Positions 25,100 to 34,552 of a stretch of DNA of 64,000 nucleotides are shown one piece after another; within the stretch, counting starts at the first letter, position 1, and the number at the start of each line of letters is the position of its first letter. Position numbers and translations under genes: made by a program. The DNA comes from CBDFNN01 sp965250215 (GTDB lineage: Bacteria; Bacteroidota; Rhodothermia; Rhodothermales; DATKEJ01), in assembly GCA_965250215.1 (NCBI GenBank), contig CBDFNN010000004.1, positions 2,480,001 to 2,544,000 on the forward strand, in the 5' to 3' direction. The notes below the pieces were generated by a model. That model did no database searches and was not told the DNA's origin. It saw nothing but the letters and a program-made list of their open reading frames with translations.

Positions 25100-27807
25100 A
25101 CGTATCCCATTTGCTGTAAGTGGCCTTGCACTTTTTCTTCTATGCCTGCTAGTTCCACTTGCAATTCGGGTAGGGTGGAGTGGTAGCGCTGGGTCAATTC
25201 CTTGATGCGGGAGCTCAAGCGTTGTGAGATGCTGTCCACTTCTTGGACTATGCTCTTGCTCAAGGTCGCACACCATTTGTGTTGAACTACCAAGTCCTGC
25301 ACTTCGTCCGTACTCAGTTTGGGGTATTGGGCTAGGGCTGAATTGTCTAAGGTTTTCTCAGCATCTTTGAGGGTTTTTTTAGCCGTGCTCAGTTCTTCTT
25401 GCGTTTTCAAATAGTCCTGCAAGAGGGCGATTGCCTTAAGGTTTTCCACTTCGGGGTCTTGCTTCAATGCCTTAGCGATCAGCGCATCGGTCTTGGTAGC
25501 CAAGGTCTTGATCTGCTTTCGGTGGGCCGCAATTGCCTTTCCTGCTTCCATCCATTTTTCCAATAGGACAAAGTCTTCTTCATAACCGTTCAAGGTTTCC
25601 ATTTTGGCCTTCACGGCTTTCAGAATGATGCTGCCTCGGTTGTTCTTCGACCCATCCAAAACGGTCTCGTTTTCCAGTGCTTTCTTATCGGTAAGAGCGT
25701 CTTCCAATTCCTCATTCAACCGTTCTTGTTTGCGCAATAGGGCGGTGTCGAGCTGGGCCAAGGCCAATTTCTTGAAAGAGTGCAATGCCGCTTTGGCCTC
25801 GCTTGTTTTGCTCACTTCGTAGAGGGTATCTTCTTCTCCACCATGTTCCTCTTCCATCTCGCTGAGCGTTGCGCTCAGTTGCTCTTGGTGCGTGTTCAGT
25901 TCCTGTACCAGTGCCGCCTCCCCCTGTAGGTAATGCGCTACGATGATCTCCTTGGGCAGTAGGTCGCAGACCCATCCTTTGTCTTTTTCCTTACCGTTTT
26001 TCTTCTCAATGATCCGGCGCACTTCGGCCTTCCAGCCATCCTCGACAAGGATGTATAAATCATCCTTCATGTTCGCATTCCACTGGTCGAGCAGGTGCTG
26101 GTAGATGGCATAGCGGTCTATGAGAGCCCTGTCTGTATAGCGCTCGAGTAGGTCCTCGCTTAACTGGCGTATGAAGTCTTTGGGGCGTGTCTCTTCGCTG
26201 ATGCCGCGCATGAGGAAATCGTTTGCCTGTTCAAATCGCACATATATCTCATCGCATTCAGTCTGGTAGGATTCGAACTCTGTATGGCTCAATATGCTAC
26301 TTTTGATCTCCCGCTCGTCCACATTCAATTGTAGGAATCCGTCGCGTAAAGGCGAAAATAGGCTGCTCCTCAGGGAGGGGATGATCTCCCAATAGTCCTG
26401 CAGGGCATCCACATCGGCCTGTGGTATGCCGCCCTGGAGATGCGCAGCGATGTTCTGGAGGTCCTCGGCCTCCTGCGAATCGATATAACGCGGGATGTTG
26501 AGGTTGTATTCATTCTTCTCTATCTCCTCAAAAGGAACGAAGCGCGAGTACTTGTCTTTCTGCTCCTGTTCATTAAAGGTGTCGACGATGCGATGTATGT
26601 CGCGCTCGCGCAGTCGGTTCTTGGGGCCGTCCTTCTTATAGCCTTTGCTAGCATCCATCATGAAGATGCCTTGGCGCTCATCGCAATTCTCTTTGTCCAA
26701 TATAATGAGACAGGCGGGTATGCCCGTGCCGTAGAAGAGGTTGGCCGGTAAGCCGATGATGCCTTTGATGAGTTTGCGCTCGATGAGGTTCTGTCTTATG
26801 CCCGCTTCGGCATTGCCACGGAACAGGACACCATGTGGTAGAATGATCGCACCTTTGCCTGTGCTCTTCATGCTCGCAATGATGTGAAGCAGGAAGGCAT
26901 AGTCCCCGTTTTTGTCCGGTGGGACTCCATAGCCACGGAAGCGATTGTACTCATCGTCCAAGGGCGAGATGCCCGAGCTCCAGGTGTTGGTGGAGAAGGG
27001 TGGATTGGCTACGACATAGTCGAAGCGCTTCAGCGTTCCGTCTTCATTCTTGAATTGCGGATTGGTTATGGTATTCCTTCCTTGAATACTTGCCTCTGGG
27101 TGTCCGTGCAACCACATGTTCATGATGGCGAGACCTTTCGTCACATTGTCCTTTTCCTGTCCGTAGAGCGTAAGTCCATTCGCGCTGGCTTGTAACACCT
27201 TCATCAACAATGAGCCAGAACCACAGGTGGGGTCATAGGCCGTGAAGGAAGGCGTTTCTGCCCTGTGCACATCGATGATCTGCGCCATGATGCGCGAGAC
27301 CTCTGCTGGTGTATAGAACTGACCTTTGCTCTTTCCACTTTCGGTGGCAAAGTTGCGCATGAGGTATTCATAGGCATCGCCTAGAATGTCATCATCATCA
27401 GCTCGGTTGTTCTTAAAGTCCAGAGCGGGATTTTCGAATATCCCAACTAGCTTCGTGAGTAGGTCTACCTTCTCTTTTCCACTACCGAGTTTGTCATCAT
27501 CGTTGAAGTCGGCCAATTCCATGGAGCCTTCCAATCCATTGGCAGCGAAGAGCGGTCGCAGGATCTGCTTGTTGATCCGGTCACCGATGTCGGGCTGGTT
27601 CTTCAAGGCTACCATATCCTCGAAGGTGGCCCCTTCTGGCACTTCGATGATGTCGTTCTTGTTGGCGTACTTGTCACTCACGTACTTCACGAAGAGCATG
27701 GTGAGTACGTAGTCCTTGTACTGGGTAGCATCCATGCCACCTGTTGCGCGCAGCGCATCACAGGATGCCCAAAGAGAGGAATAGAGTTCGGTTTTTTTAA
27801 TTGCCAT
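25090..27807 (-). CDS. hsdM: Type I restriction-modification N6-adenine methylase subunit (HsdM), with long C-terminal extension
   Basis: First gene of the hsd operon. The N-terminal helical domain (YKDYVLTMLFVKYVSDKYA) is followed by the methylase core: SAM-binding YDPTCGSGSLLMK and catalytic NPPF in VVANPPFSTNTW, then GIIGLPANLFYGTGIPACLIIL. At 905 residues it is much longer than the usual 500-600. The extra 400 residues after about 500 are helical and charged, with coiled-coil patterns (LNTHQEQLSATLSEMEEEHG, RKQERLNEELEDALTDKKAL), and probably mediate assembly. The gene overlaps hsdS by 10 bp. It methylates adenine in the site chosen by HsdS, protecting host DNA from HsdR. Confidence 0.93.
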   Translation of the reverse strand: MAIKKTELYSSLWASCDALRATGGMDATQYKDYVLTMLFVKYVSDKYANKNDIIEVPEGATFEDMVALKNQPDIGDRINKQILRPLFAANGLEGSMELADFNDDDKLGSGKEKVDLLTKLVGIFENPALDFKNNRADDDDILGDAYEYLMRNFATESGKSKGQFYTPAEVSRIMAQIIDVHRAETPSFTAYDPTCGSGSLLMKVLQASANGLTLYGQEKDNVTKGLAIMNMWLHGHPEASIQGRNTITNPQFKNEDGTLKRFDYVVANPPFSTNTWSSGISPLDDEYNRFRGYGVPPDKNGDYAFLLHIIASMKSTGKGAIILPHGVLFRGNAEAGIRQNLIERKLIKGIIGLPANLFYGTGIPACLIILDKENCDERQGIFMMDASKGYKKDGPKNRLRERDIHRIVDTFNEQEQKDKYSRFVPFEEIEKNEYNLNIPRYIDSQEAEDLQNIAAHLQGGIPQADVDALQDYWEIIPSLRSSLFSPLRDGFLQLNVDEREIKSSILSHTEFESYQTECDEIYVRFEQANDFLMRGISEETRPKDFIRQLSEDLLERYTDRALIDRYAIYQHLLDQWNANMKDDLYILVEDGWKAEVRRIIEKKNGKEKDKGWVCDLLPKEIIVAHYLQGEAALVQELNTHQEQLSATLSEMEEEHGGEEDTLYEVSKTSEAKAALHSFKKLALAQLDTALLRKQERLNEELEDALTDKKALENETVLDGSKNNRGSIILKAVKAKMETLNGYEEDFVLLEKWMEAGKAIAAHRKQIKTLATKTDALIAKALKQDPEVENLKAIALLQDYLKTQEELSTAKKTLKDAEKTLDNSALAQYPKLSTDEVQDLVVQHKWCATLSKSIVQEVDSISQRLSSRIKELTQRYHSTLPELQVELAGIEEKVQGHLQQMGYVWN

Positions 27808-28160
27808 TGGACGAAGTTAGAGGGTCGCTAGATTAGTTCTGAGGGAATCAGACAATAAGAATTACTAGGATCGATCCAAACCTTCAACTGCGAAAATTAT
27901 GGATTGTGGCCACAATACCATGCGCAGTAGCGAGAACCAGACCAGCACCGGCTTGGAGCACTACACTCCTGAGTTGTACCAGCAAAAATGTGACACGGTG
28001 TTATTATATGTTTACGATAGCTATCAGGGTGAAAGAAGGAGTGTATATCTGCAGTGGACAGACAACGCGAAACTGACACCCATTTGAGGACATTACGAGT
28101 CGACGGACTTCGCTATCCTCAAAATGGAAATTCTGGGGTATTACAACGAAACCGATCAGA
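27808..28160. other. 353-bp intergenic region upstream of hsdM
   Basis: This should contain the minus-strand promoter of the hsd operon. A small inverted repeat, TTTGAGGA at 28082-28089 and TCCTCAAA at 28116-28123, lies beyond the hypothetical gene and may be a weak hairpin. A 62-codon open frame on the plus strand (27899-28087) has no recognisable features and is not called as a gene. Confidence 0.35.
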
Positions 28161-28757
28161 TCAAAGCTCAATTTGGTCAGAATGAATACCAAAAAGCCCT
28201 ACCAATTTGACCTCTCTAATTCTGAACGTGTTGTGAGTAGGTAGATTTTCGGAGAGGTTTTTATCAACCTTAATAATTGTCTCTCGTCTTGCAGAACAGT
28301 TGTGATCTAAAGTCTGCATAATCTTGTATTCTGTGGTTTTTCGGTCCTCACTTCTCAATTCCAACGTTAGCTCTACTTTCATTCTAACTATCATGAATGA
28401 AGAACCGTTATTGATTGATATTGAATTAGCATCTTTTAGCATATAAGGCCAAGGGGGATCAAAAGGACTGGCTTTAACAAGTGTCGACCAAGATCTCTTA
28501 TCTATTTTTGGCATGAATCGATTCGGCTTCCAGGCTATTTCCATTCCTTCTCGAGTCGGATGATTTAACGACGAAAGGATAGAAGTAGCTAGTTTGATTG
28601 CTTCCTCACGACCCAATCTTATGGCTAATTTTTCCCATGGACTTTCGTAAGTAATCTCTAAATGTGATTCGTAAGGAGCTACCCTGGCGACATGATCTTG
28701 GAATGAGAGTTGGCTTCCAAATTCCCGACCTGATGGGTAAATACAATAATAGTTCAT
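28161..28757 (-). CDS. Hypothetical protein
   Basis: The 198-residue product is not recognised. It starts MNYYCIYPSGREFG, lacks a signal peptide or membrane segment, and is mixed alpha/beta with a helix around EEAIKLATSILSSL. The C-terminal half has alternating strands (MIVRMKVELTLEL, RRETIIKVDKN). Codon use looks like a real gene. It lies between hsdM and the isoaspartyl peptidase relic, all on the minus strand, with no operon link evident. No function is proposed. Confidence 0.5.
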   Translation of the reverse strand: MNYYCIYPSGREFGSQLSFQDHVARVAPYESHLEITYESPWEKLAIRLGREEAIKLATSILSSLNHPTREGMEIAWKPNRFMPKIDKRSWSTLVKASPFDPPWPYMLKDANSISINNGSSFMIVRMKVELTLELRSEDRKTTEYKIMQTLDHNCSARRETIIKVDKNLSENLPTHNTFRIREVKLVGLFGIHSDQIEL

Positions 28758-28814
28758 TTCGTCTTTTAGTATGCTTGGTTAGAGATAGATAGACAATATA
28801 CCGCGCCATGGAAG

Positions 28815-29531
28815 TTATCCCTTCCTGTAAAGAGGCATCGACTCTTCGACCAGCCAAAGCTCTAAGTTTTGGCCGGTAAAAGTGCGCAGCTGACCTCGCC
28901 GATCGAAAATGGAGATTCGCAAACAGCTAAGAGCCATCGACACATCAATAACACCGTCGATATACTGTATGCTAGCCACCGCCGACTCCCGAGCAGTCAT
29001 CCCATCTCTCATCTTGTCGCAGCTGTACTTGGAAAGCAGGACACGCATAATATTTTCACCCTGTCCCGTGGCCCCCGCCACACCGATCCCATTTTCCGCA
29101 TAGCCGCCGGCACCATAGATCGGGGAATCGCCGACTCGGCCTGCTTGCTTGTAAGGAGTGCCACTGGTTGTGGCGGCTTCTGCAACATTGCCCTTGCTGT
29201 CCATCGCGATAGCGCCGACTGTATCAGATGGGCCATCGGTCCGTTTGGCTTGGTAGAAGTCGCGCATGGCGGCGGTATGCAATTCTTCGTTCGTTATGAG
29301 ATGGATGCCCAGCTTCTCTGCCATTCGATCTGCACCCGGTCCGACAAAGAAACAGTGGGGCGTCTCCTCCATGATCTTCCGGGCGAGCGTAATGGGATTC
29401 TTGATGCGCGTCACACCACCTACCGCTCCAAAGTCATGAGTCGATCCATCTATGATGAGTGCATCCAATTGCACCAAGCCATCCTGATTTAGATAGCCAC
29501 CGGTCCCTGCATCGAATACCGGTCGTGATTC
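28815..29531 (-). pseudogene. 5'-truncated isoaspartyl peptidase/L-asparaginase (Ntn hydrolase)
   Basis: The frame reads in family register from RPVFDAGTGGYLNQDGLVQLDALIIDG (29523 downward) onward, directly after an in-frame TAA at 29532-29534, so about 70 N-terminal residues are missing. No ATG lies near the truncation; a TTG at 29477 could restart translation but would lose conserved parts. The rest is family-like: the autocleavage and catalytic threonine in SDTVGAIAMDSKGN, RVGDSPIYGAGGYAEN, and ATGQGENIMR with the substrate-binding glycines. Intact members cleave themselves into two chains and hydrolyse isoaspartyl dipeptides or asparagine. Here the alpha chain is incomplete, so it is most likely inactive. 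Confidence 0.75.
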
Positions 29532-29678
29532 TTAAACCCTTTTAAATTCTCGAGAGGCAGGACCTTAGGTTGTGGTATCTGCTGCAACGTTGTCCTTGAT
29601 GGTACCTATTGAAGAAATCCTAAATAACGCTACATTGTGACTCTCGTCACTAATCTCGGAAACACAACCCAGACCTCT

Positions 29679-30077
29679 ATGAACATATCCTTAAGAAAGG
29701 CCGACAGAATGATCGCCGCGGCGATCGAAAAGTCCGAAGAACTCGACACTAAAATGAACATCGCCATTGTGGACGCAGGGGCAAATCTTGTAGCCTTCGC
29801 CCGCATGGATGGTGCATGGTTGGGCTCGCTCGACATCTCCATCAAGAAGGCAAAAACGGCGCGCTACTTCGACATGAACACAGGCATCATCGGAGGACTC
29901 TCTCAACCCGGTGGTCCGCTCTTCAACATCGAGCATTCCAATGGAGGACTCATCACCTTCCCTGGAGGAGTTCCTGTAACCAATGACAATGGCAAGGTCA
30001 TCGGAGCCATCGGTGTCAGCGGTAGCTCTGTAGAGAACGATCATGCCGTAGCAGAAGCAGGAGCGTCGGCTGCATAG
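29679..30077 (+). CDS. GlcG/HbpS family protein
   Basis: Start at ATG 29679 rather than an upstream GTG at 29637, because the family begins here (MNISLRKADRMIAAAIEKSEE). The 132-residue protein shows the GlcG/HbpS pattern: MNIAIVDAGANLVAFARMDGAWLGSLDISIKKAKTA, then GGVPV, GKVIGAIGVSGSSVENDHAVAEAG. These small alpha/beta proteins bind haem, cobalamin or small organic ligands; some are secreted redox sensors, and glcG lies in glycolate operons. No signal peptide is seen here, so it is probably cytoplasmic. The next gene is a PQQ dehydrogenase 223 bp downstream, separated by a heptamer palindrome. Confidence 0.8.
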   Translation: MNISLRKADRMIAAAIEKSEELDTKMNIAIVDAGANLVAFARMDGAWLGSLDISIKKAKTARYFDMNTGIIGGLSQPGGPLFNIEHSNGGLITFPGGVPVTNDNGKVIGAIGVSGSSVENDHAVAEAGASAA

Positions 30078-30115
30078 ATCATTCCAAAATGAAGGGTCAT
30101 CTAAGATAAAATGAG

Positions 30116-30195
30116 GCTGCTGGGCACTGGCTACTAGCTGCTGGTTACTAGTATCTGGTCCCAGCAGCACCCAGCAGCCAGTGCCCAGTAGCCAG
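30116..30195. repeat. Palindromic heptamer array (CACTGGC/CAGCAGCC type)
   Basis: About eleven consecutive heptamers (TGCTGGG, CACTGGC, TACTAGC, TGCTGGT, TACTAGT, then CCCAGCA, GCACCCA, GCAGCCA, GTGCCCA, GTAGCCA) form two arms that are near reverse complements around ATCTGGT. The transcript would fold into a long stem after glcG. It could act as terminator or mRNA end protector, or be a recombinogenic repeat. Confidence 0.7.
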
Positions 30196-30300
30196 AATTA
30201 AGTGCTGTTCGTGCGGTCACCAATTGCACCTGCTCCTATTGGATTCATGGAGAAAGATGCCGACTTTTATTAACACATCAAATCCCTTCGCCCAGCCGAT

Positions 30301-32469
30301 ATGAACAGATCGATTTACCTATCCTTATCCATTTGCACGATTTGTGTTTTACTTCTCTCTTGCAGCGCAGAGCCAGAACGAGAGCTCAATACAACCTGGA
30401 CCCGCTACGAAGCAGAGCCCGGAGCCACCAGCTTTACAAATCTCACCCAAATCGATAGAGAAAATGTCTCCCAGCTAAAAGAGGCCTGGCGATTCGAGAC
30501 GGCAGGCGTACAATCCATGAATCCGATCGTGGTCGACTCTACTCTTTTCGCCATCGGCGATGATGGGGCGCTTATCGCCCTTCATGGGGCGACCGGAGAA
30601 TTACTGTGGTCTTATCTCGAAGAGGTCCCGGGATCCGTCAGGACGCACGGCTTAAGCTATTGGGAAAATGAAGACCGAAGCGAACGGAGGATTATATTTC
30701 CCGTCGGCTCTTACTACCTCGTAGCCGTCGATGCACTCACCGGCACCTTGGCTACTAGTTTTGGCGACAATGGCGTTCTCGATCTTCGTTATGACCTCGG
30801 CGTCGATCCAAAATTGGTCACCCGGGCCACGAGTCCTTCACCCGGTGTCATATTCGAAGATCTCATCATCCTCGGCTCCTCACCCGGTGAGGGTTACTTT
30901 GCATCTCCCGGCCACATCCGAGCCTACAATGTCATCACCGGCGACTTAGTCTGGATCTTCCACACCTTGCCAAAGGAAGGCGAATATGGATATGAAACCT
31001 GGCCTGCTGGTCGCTCCGAAAAGGGAGGAGGCGCCAATGCCTGGGGTGGTCTCAGCGTTGATGCGGATCGAGGCATCGTCTACATCCCCTTGGGATCGGC
31101 GAACTATGATTTCTACGGCATCGATAGGCACGGAGAAAATTTGTTTGCGAATTCCTTGGTCGCCCTTAACGCCAGGACGGGAGAGCGCGTCTGGCACTAT
31201 CAGACCATTCATCACGATCTTTGGGACTACGACCTCGCTGCTACACCCGTTCTTCTGACCGCCACTATCGATGGCAAGGAGAGAGACATCGTGGTGCTTG
31301 CAACAAAGATGGGCACGCTCTTCGTTTTCGATAGAGAGACCGGTGAGCCAATCTGGCCGATCGAGGAACGCGCCGTGCCAGCTTCTGAAATTCCTGGAGA
31401 AGCGGCTTGGCCTACGCAACCCTTTCCGACAAAGCCAGAGCCTTTCATTCCCACGACAATGTCGATTCCTGCCGACATCAATCCCTACCTACATGAGGGC
31501 GATAGAGATTCCCTCATCGATCTAGTTCAGAGGATGGACTACGAAGGGCCTTACACACCGCCAAGTACCAATCCAACTTTGCAGGTACCGGGAAATCGTG
31601 GTGGAGCAAACTGGGGCTCGACCTCAGGCGATCCGCGGGATGCGTCTTTCTATGTGGTGAGCTACAACATGCCATCGATTTTGCAGCTTGAGGAAATAGT
31701 CTTAGGAAAAACCGGGACAGGGACCTCTAACTACGATCGAGGTCAACAAGCCTATCAGACCTATTGCATGTCCTGTCATGGACTTGATAGGACGGGACAG
31801 CCGACGGGAGGAATTCCCACGCTTGTGGGTGTCACCGAGCGACTCAATCACGATGACTTCCAATCCATCATTCTAAATGGAAAGGGCATGATGCCGGGAT
31901 TTCAAATGCTTGGAGACAGTGGGCTAAATCAGATGCGAATGTTTCTCTCAAATCCTGATTTGGCTCTCGTCAATGCGGAGACCAAGATTTCGAGTGAGGA
32001 GGTTGTATCGCCCTTGACCATGCGCTACCAATCTGCATGGCGACATGTGCTGGACCGAGATGGGCTGCCCATTATCAAACCCAACTGGTTCAGAATGACG
32101 GCCTATGATCTGAACGAAGGTGTCATCAAATGGCAAGTACCTATCGGCGTCTCTGAACCGATGGTTGCGCGGGGAATGACGGATACGGGTTCGACTGTTT
32201 TTGTAAAAGGTGGCGCCGCCGTTACCGGTGGAGGCCTGCTCTTTCTAGGTACGGACAATCGGCTTCGCGCCTACAACAGCGACACGGGTGAAGAGTTATG
32301 GTCGGCGGCTGTGCCGGGGACGAGTGAGGGCATTCCGACGGTTTATGAGGTTGGGGGAAAGCAGTATGTCGCCATGTCGACGATTGGAACTCGAAGATGG
32401 CCTCAATTGCCAAGACCGGATGAGAGTGAGAGGACGCCAGCGTATGTCGTCTTTTCATTGGAGGACTAG
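30301..32469 (+). CDS. PQQ-dependent dehydrogenase with inserted cytochrome c domain (lipoprotein)
   Basis: A lipoprotein leader (SICTICVLLLSCSAE) precedes a quinoprotein beta-propeller with the usual WRFETAG, GALIALHGATGELLWSY, NARTGERVWHYQTIHHDLWDYDLAATP and ATKMGTLFVFDRETGEP repeats. At about residues 475-565 a cytochrome c domain is inserted (YCMSCHGLDRTGQPTGG haem site, GMMPGFQML axial methionine). The propeller then resumes (TDNRLRAYNSDTGEELWSA). Such enzymes oxidise alcohols or sugars in the periplasm and pass electrons through the haem. The substrate is unknown. At 722 residues it matches the family. A relic of the N-terminal region of a paralogue lies at 44901-45041. A heptamer array begins one base after the stop. 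Confidence 0.88.
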   Translation: MNRSIYLSLSICTICVLLLSCSAEPERELNTTWTRYEAEPGATSFTNLTQIDRENVSQLKEAWRFETAGVQSMNPIVVDSTLFAIGDDGALIALHGATGELLWSYLEEVPGSVRTHGLSYWENEDRSERRIIFPVGSYYLVAVDALTGTLATSFGDNGVLDLRYDLGVDPKLVTRATSPSPGVIFEDLIILGSSPGEGYFASPGHIRAYNVITGDLVWIFHTLPKEGEYGYETWPAGRSEKGGGANAWGGLSVDADRGIVYIPLGSANYDFYGIDRHGENLFANSLVALNARTGERVWHYQTIHHDLWDYDLAATPVLLTATIDGKERDIVVLATKMGTLFVFDRETGEPIWPIEERAVPASEIPGEAAWPTQPFPTKPEPFIPTTMSIPADINPYLHEGDRDSLIDLVQRMDYEGPYTPPSTNPTLQVPGNRGGANWGSTSGDPRDASFYVVSYNMPSILQLEEIVLGKTGTGTSNYDRGQQAYQTYCMSCHGLDRTGQPTGGIPTLVGVTERLNHDDFQSIILNGKGMMPGFQMLGDSGLNQMRMFLSNPDLALVNAETKISSEEVVSPLTMRYQSAWRHVLDRDGLPIIKPNWFRMTAYDLNEGVIKWQVPIGVSEPMVARGMTDTGSTVFVKGGAAVTGGGLLFLGTDNRLRAYNSDTGEELWSAAVPGTSEGIPTVYEVGGKQYVAMSTIGTRRWPQLPRPDESERTPAYVVFSLED

Positions 32470-32504
32470 ATTTTGGTTTTTGGTTATTGGTTTTTAGTTG
32501 TTGG
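32470..32504. repeat. Heptamer array (TTNTTGG type, 5 units)
   Basis: ATTTTGG, TTTTTGG, TTATTGG, TTTTTAG, TTGTTGG run directly from the stop codon of the PQQ dehydrogenase. Same family as the perfect TTATTGG array at 51472. Confidence 0.75.
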
Positions 32505-32570
32505 TTAAGAAAAACGAAATACGAGAACGACTGCTTTCAATGTCCTAGCCATTCAATAATTACAACTCAC

Positions 32571-34523
32571 ATGTCAAGAATAATTCCATCTCTCTTTCTC
32601 ATTATAGGCATCGGAATCCCGTCCCTTTTTGGTCAAGAAAGTCCCGCACCAGACTTCATTCCAGACAGAAGCTACACGGCGAATGAAATGGCCGGATACA
32701 CCAGTTTTGGCGATGCCGCGTGGCGTGCAGATGGTGAACTCATAAAGGGGAGCATCGAGCCTGAAGGAAAGGGTGGCTGGCTATTCTTCGACGAGGTCTA
32801 TCAAAATCTGGCCTTCTATGCAAAGTTCAAATGCGAAGAGCCCTGCGATGCGGGCTTGGTCTTTCGAATTGAAAATGAGGGAGAGGATAGTGGGGCGAAG
32901 GCTGTCATGATTTCGATTGAAGGTGAAACACTTCATCCCTACAAAATATCGCTAAATAAAAGTGGCGACGTGACGTCGAGGGTCTCACTTCAGGATCCCA
33001 AACGATCGCCAGTATCATTTGAGGAAGGTGACGTTACCAGCCCTATTCTAGAAGCAGCCATGGCGGCCCTGCAAGAGGAGGTCGTGATTGAAGCTGGAGG
33101 GTGGAATACCGTCGAGGTCTTTCTAGATGGCAATGTCATATTCAACCATCTCAATGGAGTTCGAAATGCCATACCGGGAGGCAAAGTTGTCCCGCCGCCG
33201 CCACCGGGTCCTGCAGGCTATCCCGGAGTCGTCGAGCCTCTCGTTGAGAGTTATGGCTTAGGGCCTTTCGCCCTCTATCTCGGCTCTGGATCGGTTGAGT
33301 TTGGTGATGTATCGATAATGGATCTTAACAAGCTTCACTTCGAGAAGGAGTACTTATCCCCAGACTTTACCGTCCAAAATCTCAATCCATATTACTATGC
33401 CTGGGGAGGGGATGTGGCAGATATAAATCAAGACGGTTCTCCCGATGTGATCTCGGGTCCCTTTGTCTATTTGGGTCCTGAGCTCGAATCCTACATCGAG
33501 TTCTACCCCGCTCGGACCTACAATCCCGGCATGCAATACATCAACGATATGATCACCTTCGCCAATGATTGGAATGGCGATGGATGGCCGGATATCATTC
33601 TCACGGAACGCCGACCCTTGGTCATGTACGTCAATCCGAAGGGTGAAAAGCATTATTGGGAGCGAGTCGAAGTGCTACCAGACGTCTGCAGCGAGACCGC
33701 CATCCGTGCCGACATTGATGGCGATGGCGAGCCGGAAATCGCCTATGTCTCCAGTAGTGGACAAGTGAGTTATGGTGAACCGGATCCTGCTGATCTCAAC
33801 GGTCCTTGGAAGACCTATGCAATTTCGGAACGCGTGATCACGGGCTGCAATGCACACGGTCTGGGAGTCGGCGATGTCGACGGAGATGGAAGAGCTGATA
33901 TTGTCCAGGCCAGAGGTTGGTGGCAACAGCCTCCAGCATGGTCGGCCCAGAGTAAGTGGACCTATCACGAGGCCAACTTCGGCCGATTTACGAGACCGTC
34001 GCAACATCCAGGTGGAGCTGAACTTGCTGTCTACGACTTCAACAACGATGGGCTTAACGATGTCGTGGGAAGTCTAAGTGCCCACGGTTGGGGCCTCGCG
34101 TGGTTTGAGCAGCAACGTGATGCTGATGGCGTTATCTCCTTTGTCGAGCATATGATCATGGACAACTTCTCAACAAAGAATGCCGGGGATGTCACCTTTT
34201 CTCAGATTCATTCCGGTGCCACCTTGGGCGACATCAACAGGGACGGTGTGATGGACTTTGTCACGGGAAAGAGGCATTGGTCGCATCTTGACGCCTTTAC
34301 AGATCCCGATCCGAATGGTGAGGCTGTGATCTACTGGTACGAGACGGTGAGGGAGGAGGGCGCACCGGGCGGTGTTAGATTTGAGCCTCATCTGATTCAT
34401 AATAAGTCTGGGGTCGGCTCTGAGGTGAAGGTGCTAGATATCGATGAGGATGGGATGCTGGATATCGTTACCTCGGGGACGAGGGGGACCTTTGTGTTTT
34501 GGGGCTTGGGAAGTAAGGAGTGA
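32571..34523 (+). CDS. Secreted DUF1080-like domain plus FG-GAP/VCBS repeat protein
   Basis: Start at ATG 32571 (MSRIIPSLFLIIGIGIPSLF signal peptide); an upstream start at 32487 would read through the heptamer array and lacks a leader. Residues about 30-260 resemble the DUF1080/3-keto-disaccharide hydrolase concanavalin-like domain (FGDAAWRADGELIKGS, GWLFFDEVYQNLAFYAKFK, WNTVEVFLDGNVIFNHLNG). Residues 275-650 are VCBS/FG-GAP repeats with DINQDGSPDVI, DWNGDGWPDII, DIDGDGEPEIA, DVDGDGRADIV, DFNNDGLNDVV and DINRDGVMDFV. It is probably an exported sugar-acting or sugar-binding protein. It follows the PQQ dehydrogenase on the same strand, and the two could share a role in carbohydrate oxidation; that is inference from position. 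Confidence 0.75.
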   Translation: MSRIIPSLFLIIGIGIPSLFGQESPAPDFIPDRSYTANEMAGYTSFGDAAWRADGELIKGSIEPEGKGGWLFFDEVYQNLAFYAKFKCEEPCDAGLVFRIENEGEDSGAKAVMISIEGETLHPYKISLNKSGDVTSRVSLQDPKRSPVSFEEGDVTSPILEAAMAALQEEVVIEAGGWNTVEVFLDGNVIFNHLNGVRNAIPGGKVVPPPPPGPAGYPGVVEPLVESYGLGPFALYLGSGSVEFGDVSIMDLNKLHFEKEYLSPDFTVQNLNPYYYAWGGDVADINQDGSPDVISGPFVYLGPELESYIEFYPARTYNPGMQYINDMITFANDWNGDGWPDIILTERRPLVMYVNPKGEKHYWERVEVLPDVCSETAIRADIDGDGEPEIAYVSSSGQVSYGEPDPADLNGPWKTYAISERVITGCNAHGLGVGDVDGDGRADIVQARGWWQQPPAWSAQSKWTYHEANFGRFTRPSQHPGGAELAVYDFNNDGLNDVVGSLSAHGWGLAWFEQQRDADGVISFVEHMIMDNFSTKNAGDVTFSQIHSGATLGDINRDGVMDFVTGKRHWSHLDAFTDPDPNGEAVIYWYETVREEGAPGGVRFEPHLIHNKSGVGSEVKVLDIDEDGMLDIVTSGTRGTFVFWGLGSKE

Positions 34524-34552
34524 GGAGTGGTTTTCGGATCTGAAGACTGAAG
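34512..34552. repeat. Weak heptamer array at a gene 3' end
   Basis: AGTAAGG, AGTGAGG overlap the last codons, and TCTGAAG, ACTGAAG follow 16 bp after the stop. Weak alone, but it matches the general pattern of these arrays. Confidence 0.35.

Noticed and set aside
25100..25276. Longer N-terminus for HsdS
   Set aside because: The extra 59 residues read out of frame through the end of hsdM and do not look like an HsdS N-terminus. The ATG at 25099, with a 10-bp overlap, is the natural start.
27899..28087. Plus-strand 62-codon open frame upstream of hsdM
   Set aside because: No family resemblance, no ribosome binding site, and it lies in a region that should hold the hsd promoter.
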